33,543 bases of DNA from Robbsia andropogonis (GTDB lineage: Bacteria; Pseudomonadota; Gammaproteobacteria; Burkholderiales; Burkholderiaceae), in assembly GCF_000970345.1 (NCBI RefSeq), contig NZ_LAQU01000040.1, positions 1 to 33,543 on the forward strand, read 5' to 3'. This document shows, piece by piece, positions 1 to 8,694 of the stretch. The notes below the pieces were generated by a model. The model had not been told where the DNA came from and ran no database searches. It saw only the letters and a program-made list of their open reading frames with translations. The stretch's first letter is position 1. Every line of letters starts with the position of its first letter. Both the position numbers and the translations under genes were made by a program.

Positions 1-187
1 CAAGTACCTTCTCTCACCACCGCCCCACCACCACAACAAACGCTTCGCCTTGTCTGCAGCGGGGAGCCGAATAATAGGACACACCCAGCAAACCTGCAAG
101 TACTTTTGCGTTTTTTGTGGGTATTGCCATGCCAATGACTGCCGCACCTGCGCGTCACGCTACTTACAGGAATTGGTACACTGCACA

Positions 188-215
188 AGCGGCATATTTC
201 CAGCAATATAACGCC
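188..215 (+). promoter_or_regulatory. Candidate ModE-type operator upstream of the molybdate/tungstate transporter
   Basis: An imperfect palindrome has half-sites CATATT (193-198) and AATATA (205-210) separated by 6 bases, followed by ACG. This is the same geometry as the known ModE box (TATATA, 6 bases, TATATAACG). By my count 15 of 22 positions of the E. coli-type consensus agree, with the right half the better match. It lies about 80 bases before the GTG start of the binding-protein gene. ModE-molybdate represses molybdate transporters in proteobacteria, so the location fits. No modE gene is in the window. The rest of 1-295 shows no gene. Confidence 0.4.
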
Positions 216-295
216 TTGACGCATCCCGCATCTTAAGACGAGGAGCCAACATCGTTATTCATCGACTGCTCAGCTCGCCACAAAGGAGAAAGCCC

Positions 296-1195
296 GTGTC
301 CCCCACCGACCGCCGCGCCGTATTAGGTAACGCGTTGTCCGGCCTCTTGCTTGCCGCCGCGCCATTGCTGACTTTCTCGGCCGCGCAAGCTCAGTCACAA
401 AAGGTCAGCGTGTTCTATGCCGGCTCACTGGTCAACCTGATGGAGCGTAGCGTGGGACCGGCGTTCACAAAGGCAAGCGGCATCGACTTTGAAGGATATG
501 CCGGCGGCTCGAACAAACTGGCCAACGAGATCAAGGGCAAACTTCGTCGCGGCGATATTTTCATCAGCGCCAGCCCCAAGGTCAACAGCACGCTGATGGG
601 CGATACCAATGGAAACTGGGTCACCTGGTACGCGTCATTTGCTGAATCGCCCCTGGTCATTGGCTATAACCCGAAGAGCACGTTCGCCGACGCCCTGAAA
701 ACCAAGCGCTGGGACGACGTCTTGTCGACGCCGGGCATCAGGATCGGCCGCACCGATCCTAAGCTGGACCCGAAGGGTCTGTTCACGGTGAACTTTGTCC
801 AGCACGCGGCAAGGGTCTATGACAAACCGGATCTCGTGAAAGAGACTCTGGGTTCGGAGGAAAATCCCGCTCAGGTGCTGCCGGAGGAAACATTGGTCGG
901 GCGCTTGCAATCGGGTCAACTGGACGCGGGGTTTTTTTATTCCACCGAGACATCGGACCTGAATATCCCCTTCGTCACGCTCCCCGCCGAACTGAAAGAG
1001 AAAGCGCAATACACGGTGACCATTCTGAATCACGCGCCCAACGCGAAAGGCGCTCAGCGTTTCGTGTCCTGGTTGTTGAGCCCGGCGGGCCAGGCCTTGT
1101 TGAAAGAACACGGCATCGATATCGTGGCGCCAACGATCAGTGGCGACGCCGCCTCCGTCCCCGCCGCGCTGCGAACACAACTAGCGCCGCAATAA
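296..1195 (+). CDS. Periplasmic molybdate/tungstate-type substrate-binding protein of an ABC transporter
   Basis: The 299-residue product has a signal peptide (residues 1 to about 33, hydrophobic core LLLAAAPLL, likely cleavage after AQA) and then a type II periplasmic binding fold. It opens with VFYAGSLVNLME and contains the GSNKLANEIKGKLRRGDIFISAS stretch, typical of the ModA/WtpA-like extracellular solute-binding group. Its role would be capture of an oxyanion (molybdate or tungstate) and delivery to the membrane transporter. The GTG start is set by AAGGAGA at 283-289, six bases upstream. The gene is followed after 33 bases by the fused permease/ATPase gene, so the two probably form one operon. 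Which oxyanion is bound cannot be read from the sequence; sulfate or another anion remains possible. Confidence 0.8.
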   Translation: MSPTDRRAVLGNALSGLLLAAAPLLTFSAAQAQSQKVSVFYAGSLVNLMERSVGPAFTKASGIDFEGYAGGSNKLANEIKGKLRRGDIFISASPKVNSTLMGDTNGNWVTWYASFAESPLVIGYNPKSTFADALKTKRWDDVLSTPGIRIGRTDPKLDPKGLFTVNFVQHAARVYDKPDLVKETLGSEENPAQVLPEETLVGRLQSGQLDAGFFYSTETSDLNIPFVTLPAELKEKAQYTVTILNHAPNAKGAQRFVSWLLSPAGQALLKEHGIDIVAPTISGDAASVPAALRTQLAPQ

Positions 1196-1228
1196 CGGTC
1201 ACTTACCACAAGACCGCGATGAAACAGC

Positions 1229-3277
1229 ATGACCGACGTCCGCCCGGTAGACGGCTACCAGCGGGCCGCCTCGCCATCGTATGATGCAACAATGACATCG
1301 CCCGATCTCGACCGTAACGACCTCGCGCCATCGACGAATCGATCAGTGCGTCGGGCCCATGGACCGACGCCGCTCGCATGGCTCGGCGCCCTCCTCACGA
1401 TCTATCTCTGCGCGCCACTGCTCGCCAGCGCGCCGCACATCGCATCAGCAAGCTGGACCGCAGTGGATTGGAATACGTTGCTTCACGCAACGGGCGTCTC
1501 GGCTGCCAGCGCCACACTCGCGGCGCTGATCGTCGCCCTCACCGGCGTCCCCCTCGGTTACTGGCTCGCGCGGCGACCTACTCACCTTGCCAGCGTCATC
1601 GCATTCGTCGTGCAGTTGCCCCTGGCCTTGCCGCCCCTCACGAGTGGCGTGCTGCTGCTGTTTCTACTAGGGCCCTACAGCGCGCTGGGCGAATTGACCC
1701 ACGGTGCGCTGACCGACTCGTTCATCGGCATCCTGCTCGCCGGCATTTTCGTGGCAGCACCATTCCTCATCGTTGCGGCGCGCAGCGCCTTCATTGCCGT
1801 CGACCCGATGTTCGAAGACGTCGCTGCCACGCTCGGACATCGCCCCTATGCGCGATTTTTCTCCATCTCACTGCCGCTCGCCTGGCCCGCGATTCGTGCC
1901 GGCCTGCTACTGACCTGGCTTCGTGCATTCGGGGAATTTGGCGCAACGGTCATGGTGGCCTATCACCCGTATTCCCTGCCGATCTATACATACGTGGCCT
2001 TCGGCAGCGTCGGTCTGCCTGCCATGTTGCCGATTATCGTGCCGACCCTGGGCGTCTCGCTGCTTGCCGCACTGCTGGTGGCAATAAACGCGGTATGGAA
2101 GCCATCGCGACGCGCGCCCCGTTCACAGCCGGTTAAAACGCCTGCGAATCATGCACGGCCCGGACCACCGACGGCATCCGCCAGCATCGACAAGGACGAT
2201 GCGACGAAGCCGGACGGGCGTTCCATCATGGTGGCGCTTGATACACGAATCGGCGACTTCTCGCTGAAGCTTCGCTGGGCGCCCAAAGCACGCAGGCTTG
2301 CCATTCTTGGCGAGTCCGGATCAGGCAAATCGATGACGTTGCGGCTTTTCGCCGGGCTGGCCCGCATTTCGCCTGGCGGCAGTGCGCACATCATTGTCGA
2401 TGGGATACCCATACAAGACTTGCCAGCGGAAAGCCGCCATATAGCCTACGTTCCGCAAGACTTCGGACTGTTTCCACACATGACAGTCGCGCAGCAATGG
2501 GCGTACCCTCGGGATGCACACCCCGGAACCGTGCAAGCATGGTCCCGTAGGCTTGCGCTGGCACACCTTACTGACCGCTTCCCGGCGGAACTCTCGATCG
2601 GACAACGGCAACGGGTGTCGATCGTGCGGGCCATGTCCCGGCATTGTGGTGTGATCTTGATGGATGAACCGTTTTCGGCGCTGGATACCCCTAGACGGCG
2701 GGCACTGCGAACGAGCTTGCGTCAATTGCAACAGGAAATCGATGCGGTGACGGTGCTGGTCACCCATGACCCGGACGAGGCGGCACAGTTAGCGGACGAG
2801 ATCCTCGTGCTAGACCACGGCCGGATGCTGCAAGCCGGCCCGACGCTCGACGTCTTCACGCGTCCCGCGAATATGAAAGTCGCATCGCTATTGGGCTTAT
2901 CGAACGTGGGAGTGGGCGAGCTGGACCTCAAGGGGCGCATCGACATTGGCGGCGGCATACGCTTTCCAGTGGCGTGGGAAAAATTGCGGGGGTTGGAAGC
3001 CGGGGCCCGTGTCATGTGGCGGCTGAACCCGGACGCCGTGCGTCGCGTGCCTGGCGGTACGCGCGGGAATGAAGGCTTCGCGGCGCTTATCGAAGAGGTC
3101 CTGCTCGAGGGTGGACAGGTTCGCCTTGCCGTACGCGTCGGTGACAGCGTTCTTAAGCTACGGCCCCACACGTGGCGCGCGGCCGCCGGACTGACGATCC
3201 GCATCGATCTGGACAATGACGCGGTCGATGTCTGGCCTCTTGCGGACCACGCCAGCCCTCAGGCGCGCGCCGCCTGA
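1229..3277 (+). CDS. Fused ABC transporter: molybdate/tungstate-type permease joined to its ATP-binding subunit (ModB-ModC type)
   Basis: One 682-residue chain holds two subunits that are usually separate. Residues about 45-290 form a ModB/CysT-like permease with around six membrane segments and an EAA-type cytoplasmic loop ([16 protein letters not shown], ending in GEFGATVMV). Residues about 335-555 are an ATPase with Walker A GESGSGKS (361-368), a signature of LSIGQ (455-459) in place of the common LSGGQ, Walker B ILMDEP (D479, E480) and the switch His (H513). A C-terminal stretch of about 110 residues resembles a TOBE/molybdate-binding regulatory domain. The linker (290-335) is Pro/Ala/Lys-rich. 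The start is uncertain: ATG 1229 has no clear ribosome site and a second Met lies at residue 22. The gene end overlaps the convergent superoxide dismutase gene by 19 bases. It partners with the preceding binding protein. Confidence 0.85.
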   Translation: MTDVRPVDGYQRAASPSYDATMTSPDLDRNDLAPSTNRSVRRAHGPTPLAWLGALLTIYLCAPLLASAPHIASASWTAVDWNTLLHATGVSAASATLAALIVALTGVPLGYWLARRPTHLASVIAFVVQLPLALPPLTSGVLLLFLLGPYSALGELTHGALTDSFIGILLAGIFVAAPFLIVAARSAFIAVDPMFEDVAATLGHRPYARFFSISLPLAWPAIRAGLLLTWLRAFGEFGATVMVAYHPYSLPIYTYVAFGSVGLPAMLPIIVPTLGVSLLAALLVAINAVWKPSRRAPRSQPVKTPANHARPGPPTASASIDKDDATKPDGRSIMVALDTRIGDFSLKLRWAPKARRLAILGESGSGKSMTLRLFAGLARISPGGSAHIIVDGIPIQDLPAESRHIAYVPQDFGLFPHMTVAQQWAYPRDAHPGTVQAWSRRLALAHLTDRFPAELSIGQRQRVSIVRAMSRHCGVILMDEPFSALDTPRRRALRTSLRQLQQEIDAVTVLVTHDPDEAAQLADEILVLDHGRMLQAGPTLDVFTRPANMKVASLLGLSNVGVGELDLKGRIDIGGGIRFPVAWEKLRGLEAGARVMWRLNPDAVRRVPGGTRGNEGFAALIEEVLLEGGQVRLAVRVGDSVLKLRPHTWRAAAGLTIRIDLDNDAVDVWPLADHASPQARAA

Positions 3278-3870
3278 TATCGGCGCTCTACTTCGTCCCA
3301 GTCGATTACTTCATAAAACGCGGAGATATAGTCAGGGCGACGACTTTGGTACTTCAGGTAATACGCATGCTCCCAGACGTCCAACCCAAGAATCGGCGTA
3401 TTACCGTGCGATAACGGACTGTCCTGGTTGGCGCTGCTTTCCACAACCAGTTCGCCGTCGGGTCGGACACTCAGCCAGGCCCAGCCGCTACCGAAACGCG
3501 TCTGCGCCGCACGCGTGAAATGGTCCTTGAACGCATCGAAGCCACCCAATTCATTATCAATCGCGGCGGCCACCTTGCCCTTCGGCTTGCCGCCGCCATT
3601 TGGCGACATGACCTTCCAGAACAACGCGTGGTTTGCATGCCCACCGCCGCTGTTGCGCACCGGCCCACGAATCTTTTCAGGCAAGGTCTCCAGTTCACGC
3701 AAAAGCGTTTCCACCGGCTTCTCTCCCAGCCCCGTTCCTTCAACCGCCGCATTTAATCCGTTGACATAGGTCTGATGGTGCTTCGTATGGTGAATCTCCA
3801 TCGTCTTTGCATCGATATGCGGCTCCAATGCATCGTATGGATAGGGCAATTCCGGTAAGGTGTAAGCCAT
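3259..3870 (-). CDS. sodA: Superoxide dismutase, manganese type
   Basis: The 203-residue protein is a complete Fe/Mn superoxide dismutase that converts superoxide to oxygen and hydrogen peroxide in the cytoplasm. Metal ligands are visible: H27 (in EIHHTKHHQ), H81 (in [11 protein letters not shown]), D164 and H168 (in [10 protein letters not shown]). Residues that separate Mn from Fe enzymes favour Mn: the GGGH motif near residue 77 and Q149 in ANQDSPL, rather than the AQ and A pattern of SodB. There is no signal peptide. A GAGGAGC ribosome site lies about nine bases before the ATG. It is transcribed alone; its 3' end overlaps the transporter gene on the other strand, and it is divergent from the flavoprotein gene across 186 bases. 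Manganese preference is inferred from these positions only. Confidence 0.93.
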   Translation of the reverse strand: MAYTLPELPYPYDALEPHIDAKTMEIHHTKHHQTYVNGLNAAVEGTGLGEKPVETLLRELETLPEKIRGPVRNSGGGHANHALFWKVMSPNGGGKPKGKVAAAIDNELGGFDAFKDHFTRAAQTRFGSGWAWLSVRPDGELVVESSANQDSPLSHGNTPILGLDVWEHAYYLKYQSRRPDYISAFYEVIDWDEVERRYQAARA

Positions 3871-4056
3871 GATATTCGCTCCTCGTTCAATTGCTCATGT
3901 CGTCGACCTCACACGATTTCCGCGGCGTCGTTGGCATGCGGGAAGAAGGTGTCTCCCTCGTTTCGATAGTAGCCCGAGGCCTTTTACCCTAGCCCCTGAC
4001 GGGGAAAGGGCTTTCTTCTCCTACAATGCAACCTTCGATTCCCGCCGCCGCGCCGC

Positions 4057-5436
4057 ATGTCATCCGATAAGCCTCATTCGACCTCCGGGACGCCGTCTCT
4101 GGCAATGCTCGCCACACCCACCCCGGAACACGCGACCTTGCCGCGCGTGGTCATCATTGGAGCCGGTCCCGCAGGCCTTGCGGCCGCAGAAAGGATCGCC
4201 GCCGGTGGCGGCACGCGCGGGGTGCGGATCGACGTCTACGATGCCATGCCCTCCGTTGGCCGCAAATTCCTCCGCGCCGGCATCGGCGGTTTGAACATCA
4301 CACACAGCGAACCGTACGACCTATTTCGCACGCGTTTCGGAAGGCGGCCTCCAGTGCTGCAAACAGCGCTCGATACCTTTCCCCCTGATGCCTTGCGCGC
4401 GTGGGCCGAAGCGCTGGGTGTAAAAACGTTCATAGGAACGTCGGGGCGTGTGTTTCCGGCCGAGATGAAAGCCGCCCCGTTGCTGCGCGCATGGCTGCAA
4501 CAACTGCGAACGGCGGGTGTCACGTTTCATACGCGGCATCGGTGGCTTGGATGGTCAGACGCGGATCGCACGACATCCGGCGCGCCGGTACCGACATCGC
4601 CGCGCCCGGGCGGCCCGATACCGCTACTGCGATTCGCCAGCCCCGCAGGCGTCATCACGCAACGCGCGGACGCGGTCGTGCTCGCGCTCGGAGGCGGCAG
4701 TTGGCCGCAACTTGGAAGCGACGGCGCCTGGGTGCCCTGGCTCGAAGCGCAGCACATTCCCGTCGCACCGCTGCGCAGTGCCAACGGCGGTTTCAGCATT
4801 CATTGGAGCACGCATCTGCGCGATCGATTTGCCGGATCGCCGCTGAAATCCGTCGCCCTGTCGTTCACGGATCTCGCCGGAGAGACGCTGCGACGGCAAG
4901 GCGAATTCGTCATATCGACCCGCGGGGTCGAAGGTAGCCTGATCTACGCTTTCTCCCGTGCGCTGCGAGAGACGATCGAAGCACATGGATCGGCGACCTT
5001 CACGCTGGATCTGCTCCCCGACCGTGCTGCGCCATCGGTCGCGGAGGCGGTCGCGCATCCACGCGGCAGCCGGTCACTCTCCAGCCATTTGCAAAGCCGA
5101 CTCGGGCTGACCGGTATCAAGACGGCATTGCTATATGAGGTGCTGGACAAGCAATCGATGCAAGACCCGGCTACCCTGGCGCAAGCCATCAAGGCGCTGC
5201 CCCTGACGGTCCTGGCAACCATGCCGCTTGCCGAAGCCATCAGTAGCGCGGGCGGTGTGATGTTTTCCGCAGTGGATGATCACTTGATGGTACGCAACCT
5301 GCCCGGCGTATTTGTCGCCGGGGAAATGCTCGATTGGGAGGCGCCTACCGGTGGCTATCTGCTGACCGCTTGCCTTGCCACCGGCCGGCACGCGGGGCAG
5401 GGGCTTACGCGCTATCTTCGGGGCGGTTCGGCGTGA
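4057..5436 (+). CDS. FAD-dependent flavoprotein of the BaiN/HI0933 (YhiN) family, TIGR03862-like
   Basis: The 459-residue protein has a dinucleotide-binding motif GAGPAGLAAAERI (35-47), a second glycine-rich stretch LALGGGSWPQLGSDG and a C-terminal VFVAGEMLDWEAPTGGYLL that closes the FAD site, all hallmarks of the HI0933/BaiN-like oxidoreductases. The motif FLRAGIGGLNITHSE after the first strand is typical of the subgroup known as the TIGR03862 flavoprotein family. The physiological substrate of this group is not established. The first 29 residues before the fold are Ser/Thr/Pro-rich; an internal Met at residue 17 is an alternative start. No ribosome site precedes the ATG; a possible -10 element TACAAT sits at 4022-4027, without a good -35. 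A Pro/Gly-rich insertion occurs around residues 168-190. Confidence 0.85.
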   Translation: MSSDKPHSTSGTPSLAMLATPTPEHATLPRVVIIGAGPAGLAAAERIAAGGGTRGVRIDVYDAMPSVGRKFLRAGIGGLNITHSEPYDLFRTRFGRRPPVLQTALDTFPPDALRAWAEALGVKTFIGTSGRVFPAEMKAAPLLRAWLQQLRTAGVTFHTRHRWLGWSDADRTTSGAPVPTSPRPGGPIPLLRFASPAGVITQRADAVVLALGGGSWPQLGSDGAWVPWLEAQHIPVAPLRSANGGFSIHWSTHLRDRFAGSPLKSVALSFTDLAGETLRRQGEFVISTRGVEGSLIYAFSRALRETIEAHGSATFTLDLLPDRAAPSVAEAVAHPRGSRSLSSHLQSRLGLTGIKTALLYEVLDKQSMQDPATLAQAIKALPLTVLATMPLAEAISSAGGVMFSAVDDHLMVRNLPGVFVAGEMLDWEAPTGGYLLTACLATGRHAGQGLTRYLRGGSA

Positions 5437-5470
5437 AGGGGCCCACAGGCACGCAAGGACGATGCCGACA

Positions 5471-6748
5471 TCACGCCACAGAGAGACGCCATAACGTCGT
5501 TGTCTCGGCAACGCGCGCCGCATGCAAAGGATCGTCCTTGTCTGATACGCGCGGGTGAACCGGCTTTGCCGTCGTCTTGCCAACCACCCGTAGTCCGGCG
5601 GCGGCAATGGCATCTGCCAGTTGCGTGGGCGCGCGCAGGCCCAGGTGCTCGGCAAAGTCGGACATGATCAGCCAGCCTTCGCCTCCTGGCGCGAGCCGCG
5701 CCGCCAACCCATTCAGGAAACCCAGCAACATACGACTGTTGGGATCGTAGACAGCCGACTCGATCGGTGAACTGGGACGTGCCGGCAACCAGGGCGGATT
5801 ACAAACGATCAACGCCGCCGCTCCGGCCGCTTCAGGCGGAAACAAATCGTGTTGCACGAGCGAAATCTGTTCATCCAAGCCATGCCTGGTCACATTCTCG
5901 GCAGCGCAGGCCAGCGCACGGGGATCACTGTCGGTTGAGACAAGCCGGGCAACGCCGCGACGCGCAAGGACAATGGACAGCACACCGGTACCAACGCCGA
6001 TATCAAACGCCAACGGCGTGTCCCGCAGCGCGGCAGGCAGCGGCGCGCGCGCCACCAGGTCGACATACTCGCCTCGGACAGGCGAGAACACGCCATAGTG
6101 CGGGTGGATTCGACCACCGGTCTGCGGTACGTCGACACCTTTCTTGCGCCACTCGTAAGCACCGATCAAACCGAGCAGTTCCCGCATCGACACCACCGAA
6201 CCGCCAGCGGACGCTGCTGCGCCGTCCGGACCGTTTGCGCCATTTGCGCTGACGGCGGCGCCCGTGATGTTCCCACCATCCGATATCGGGTCATTAGACG
6301 CACCGAGCGGGCCATAGACCCACTCGCAGGCGGCCGACACGTCCGGTGCGCGCCGTAGCGGAATGCGGTAATCAGCGCCTAACGGCAAAAGCAACGCGCC
6401 CAACGTGCGTGCGCGCTGCGATTGCGCCAATCGATGCCGGTTGAAGGCATCGGCCATGCCCTGATTCATCGGCGCCGGCTTCCGGCCGCCTTTCTTGTCG
6501 ATGCGGCGCCCCATCGCCTGGAGCAATTGCCGAGCGTTCTGGAAATCGCCGCGCCATAACAACGCCGCGCCTTCGCACGCCAGACGGTACGCCTGGTCGG
6601 CCGGCATCGTGTCGTCGGCAACGATCACCCGCTTGGGCACCGGTACGCTCGCCTCCGACCGCCACCGCGCCTGGTGCATCACGCCCCCCTCTTCCCACGT
6701 AATCATTGGCACATCGGCGCGCTGCCCACATTCATCACCACTCGTCAT
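5471..6748 (-). CDS. Class I SAM-dependent methyltransferase with NPPW motif
   Basis: The 425-residue product has a Rossmann methyltransferase domain in its second half: motif I FDIGVGTGVLSIVLARRG, an acidic STDSDPRA at the end of the second strand, and the catalytic-type motif NPPW. NPPY/NPPW motifs are typical of enzymes that methylate amide or ring nitrogens (HemK/PrmC, RlmG and N6-adenine types), so a protein or RNA target is likely but not specified. The start is fixed by a near-perfect Shine-Dalgarno GGAGGTGA at 6751-6758, giving ATG at 6748; an in-frame ATG at 6763 would lie upstream of that site. The segment before the catalytic domain includes a Gly/Ala/Asn-rich insertion of about 35 residues that looks disordered. 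It converges on the flavoprotein gene with a 34-base gap. Confidence 0.8.
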   Translation of the reverse strand: MTSGDECGQRADVPMITWEEGGVMHQARWRSEASVPVPKRVIVADDTMPADQAYRLACEGAALLWRGDFQNARQLLQAMGRRIDKKGGRKPAPMNQGMADAFNRHRLAQSQRARTLGALLLPLGADYRIPLRRAPDVSAACEWVYGPLGASNDPISDGGNITGAAVSANGANGPDGAAASAGGSVVSMRELLGLIGAYEWRKKGVDVPQTGGRIHPHYGVFSPVRGEYVDLVARAPLPAALRDTPLAFDIGVGTGVLSIVLARRGVARLVSTDSDPRALACAAENVTRHGLDEQISLVQHDLFPPEAAGAAALIVCNPPWLPARPSSPIESAVYDPNSRMLLGFLNGLAARLAPGGEGWLIMSDFAEHLGLRAPTQLADAIAAAGLRVVGKTTAKPVHPRVSDKDDPLHAARVAETTTLWRLSVA

Positions 6749-7076
6749 TCTCACCTCCATCATGCCTGCCGCCTCGATCGGTCACCGTGTCATGCCCTGC
6801 TGTGTCGGCCACTCCGCCACGATGCGACAGATCAGGGCTTTCGCCGGACCGCTCATAACTAATGGACGCAGAGTCTCACACCCTGACGTGCAGCGACAGT
6901 CGTTGTTCGCACTTTATTGGTCATTTTCTGGTTTCATCGTTATGCTGGCGCCGAATCCACCCCGCGATGCGCCCGGAGATCATCTCGGCGCCAAGCACCG
7001 ATTGCGTATGCAATTTGTACACACTGCAAGGCACCGCGCTCATCGCGCGGCCGCCTCCAGACAATGAATGATTCCC
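6749..7076. other. Divergent intergenic region between methyltransferase and pyrimidine permease genes
   Basis: This stretch of about 330 bases holds no convincing reading frame. It must contain the promoters of both flanking genes. Toward the permease there is a weak candidate, TTGGTC (6917-6922) with TATGCT (6941-6946) at 18-base spacing. The centre is less GC-rich than the genes. No terminator or clear operator was seen. Confidence 0.4.
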
Positions 7077-8450
7077 ATGGCTGACAACTGGTTTCCCCAA
7101 TGGCGCCGCGTTCCCGCGAATGCCCTCGACGGTGCCCACCGCGTGATCGCTCCCGATGAACGCCCCCCGCTCGGGCAATTGCTGTTGCTGGGTGCCCAGC
7201 ATACGGTGGCCATGTTCGGCTCGACGGTATTGGCGCCGTTATTGATGGGCTTCAACCCCAATCTCGCGATCCTGATGTCGGGGATCGGGACGCTGCTGTT
7301 TTTTGTTATTGTCGGCGGACGCGTTCCGAGCTACCTCGGATCGAGCTTTGGCTTTATCGGTGTTGTCATCGCCGTCAGTGGCTATGCGGGCCACGGCCCG
7401 AATGGTCAAATCGCCGATGCGTTGGGCGGTATCGTCGCCTGCGGTGCGGTCTTCGCGCTCACCGGACTCATCGTGATGGTGACGGGCAAGCGATGGATCG
7501 AGACCCTGATGCCACCCGTGGTGACCGGGGCCGTCGTCGCCGTGATCGGGCTCAATCTCGCGCCCGTCGCGATCCGCTCGGTCTCCCGGTCCGGCTTCGA
7601 CAGCGCAATCGCGTTGATGACGATCGTCTGTATCGGAATGGTCGCCGTGCTCGCGCGCGGCGCATGGTCGCGCCTATTGATCCTGCTGGGCTTGCTGTCG
7701 GCCTATCTCCTCTACCTGATTGTCACCAACGGACTCGGCTGGGGACCGCCGGTCGATTTCGCGACAGTCGCAACGGCACCCTGGTTCGGTTTGCCGACAA
7801 TTCATGCGCCGCGATTCACCTCGCACGGAATGTTGCTGATCTGCCCGGTGGCCATCATTCTGATTGCCGAGAACCTGGGGCATGTGAAGGCCGTGGGGGC
7901 AATGTGCGGACGGAACCTGGATGGATACCTCGGACGTGCCTTCATCGGCGATGGCGTCGCAACGATGCTGTCCGGCGCCGTGGGCGGCACGGGCGTGACG
8001 ACCTATGCCGAGAATATCGGCGTGATGGCGGTCACCCGAATCTATTCCACCTTGGTTTTTGTCGCAGCGGCGGTTTTTGCGCTGGTGCTCGGGCTCTCAC
8101 CGAAATTCGGCGCCTTGGTGCAAACGCTGCCGGCACCGGTACTCGGCGGTACCTCCATCGTCGTCTTCGGTCTGATTGCCGTATCCGGCGCCCGGATCTG
8201 GATTCAGCATCACGTCGATCTCAACGATACGCGTCACTTGCTGGTAGCCGCCGTCACGCTCGTGCTGGGCGCGGGCGACTTCACGATCCATGTCGGGGGG
8301 TTTCCGCTCGGCGGCATTGGTACGGCAACGTTTGGTGCGATTCTGCTGAATGCCTTGCTGTCGCTGCGCCGCGTACCATCCGCCATCCGCGACGCCGGTC
8401 CCGCCGACGCGGCAGGCGAGGTCGATCGCGACAGGCATCGTCCACACTGA
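7077..8450 (+). CDS. rutG: RutG-type uracil/pyrimidine permease (nucleobase:cation symporter-2 family)
   Basis: The 457-residue membrane protein belongs to the UraA/RutG/xanthine permease family and imports uracil or a related pyrimidine with a cation. Segments recalled from E. coli RutG recur almost unchanged: VAPDER-type N-terminus, MSGIGTLLFF, GGRVPSYLGSS, WIETLMPPVVTGAVV, LIAENLGHVKAV, VGGTGVTTYAENIGVMAVT and ILLNALLS. The AENLGH and TTYAENIG motifs carry the family's substrate-binding acidic residues. Around 12-14 hydrophobic spans are present. No other rut gene is adjacent, so it may act in simple pyrimidine salvage. Start is uncertain: ATG 7077 gives an N-terminus like RutG (MADNWFPQW), while ATG 7068 adds three residues; neither has a good ribosome site. 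Confidence 0.88.
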   Translation: MADNWFPQWRRVPANALDGAHRVIAPDERPPLGQLLLLGAQHTVAMFGSTVLAPLLMGFNPNLAILMSGIGTLLFFVIVGGRVPSYLGSSFGFIGVVIAVSGYAGHGPNGQIADALGGIVACGAVFALTGLIVMVTGKRWIETLMPPVVTGAVVAVIGLNLAPVAIRSVSRSGFDSAIALMTIVCIGMVAVLARGAWSRLLILLGLLSAYLLYLIVTNGLGWGPPVDFATVATAPWFGLPTIHAPRFTSHGMLLICPVAIILIAENLGHVKAVGAMCGRNLDGYLGRAFIGDGVATMLSGAVGGTGVTTYAENIGVMAVTRIYSTLVFVAAAVFALVLGLSPKFGALVQTLPAPVLGGTSIVVFGLIAVSGARIWIQHHVDLNDTRHLLVAAVTLVLGAGDFTIHVGGFPLGGIGTATFGAILLNALLSLRRVPSAIRDAGPADAAGEVDRDRHRPH

Positions 8451-8520
8451 ACAATGCCGCAATCTCGTCTACGAGAGACAAATTCTCTCCCTTGACCGGT
8501 CTTAAGGGGTTAACTCTATG

Positions 8521-8571
8521 TTGACAGGGCAACAACGAAAAACTGATCATTAGCCCACCCGGTGATCAGTT
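8521..8571 (+). promoter_or_regulatory. Candidate promoter and operator of the D-arabitol operon
   Basis: A perfect -35 hexamer TTGACA (8521-8526) is followed at 18 bases by GATCAT (8545-8550), four of six for a -10. A perfect inverted repeat AACTGATCA (8541-8549) and TGATCAGTT (8563-8571), separated by 13 bases, covers the -10 and the expected start point. That is a typical place for a repressor site. The likely regulator is the SorC-family gene at the end of the operon. The repeat could instead be a weak terminator for the pyrimidine permease gene, but no T-tract follows. Confidence 0.45.
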
Positions 8572-8694
8572 ATACAAAATCGCTCTGGAACAACAAGGTG
8601 CTGGCGCCCCTGCGGCGCACGTTCGCGGCTGGATCGTGTCCGCGGCGCACCCTGGCTTGTCCACGCCGGGAGGGCCGATCAGGAGACAAGCACG

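Noticed and set aside
8461-8492. Small inverted repeats CTCGT/ACGAG and GAGAG/CTCTC after the permease gene, considered as a terminator
   Set aside because: Stems are only five bases and no T-tract follows.
7493-8524. Open frame of 343 codons inside the pyrimidine permease gene
   Set aside because: Arg/Ala-rich shadow of the permease in another frame; the permease motifs are unambiguous.
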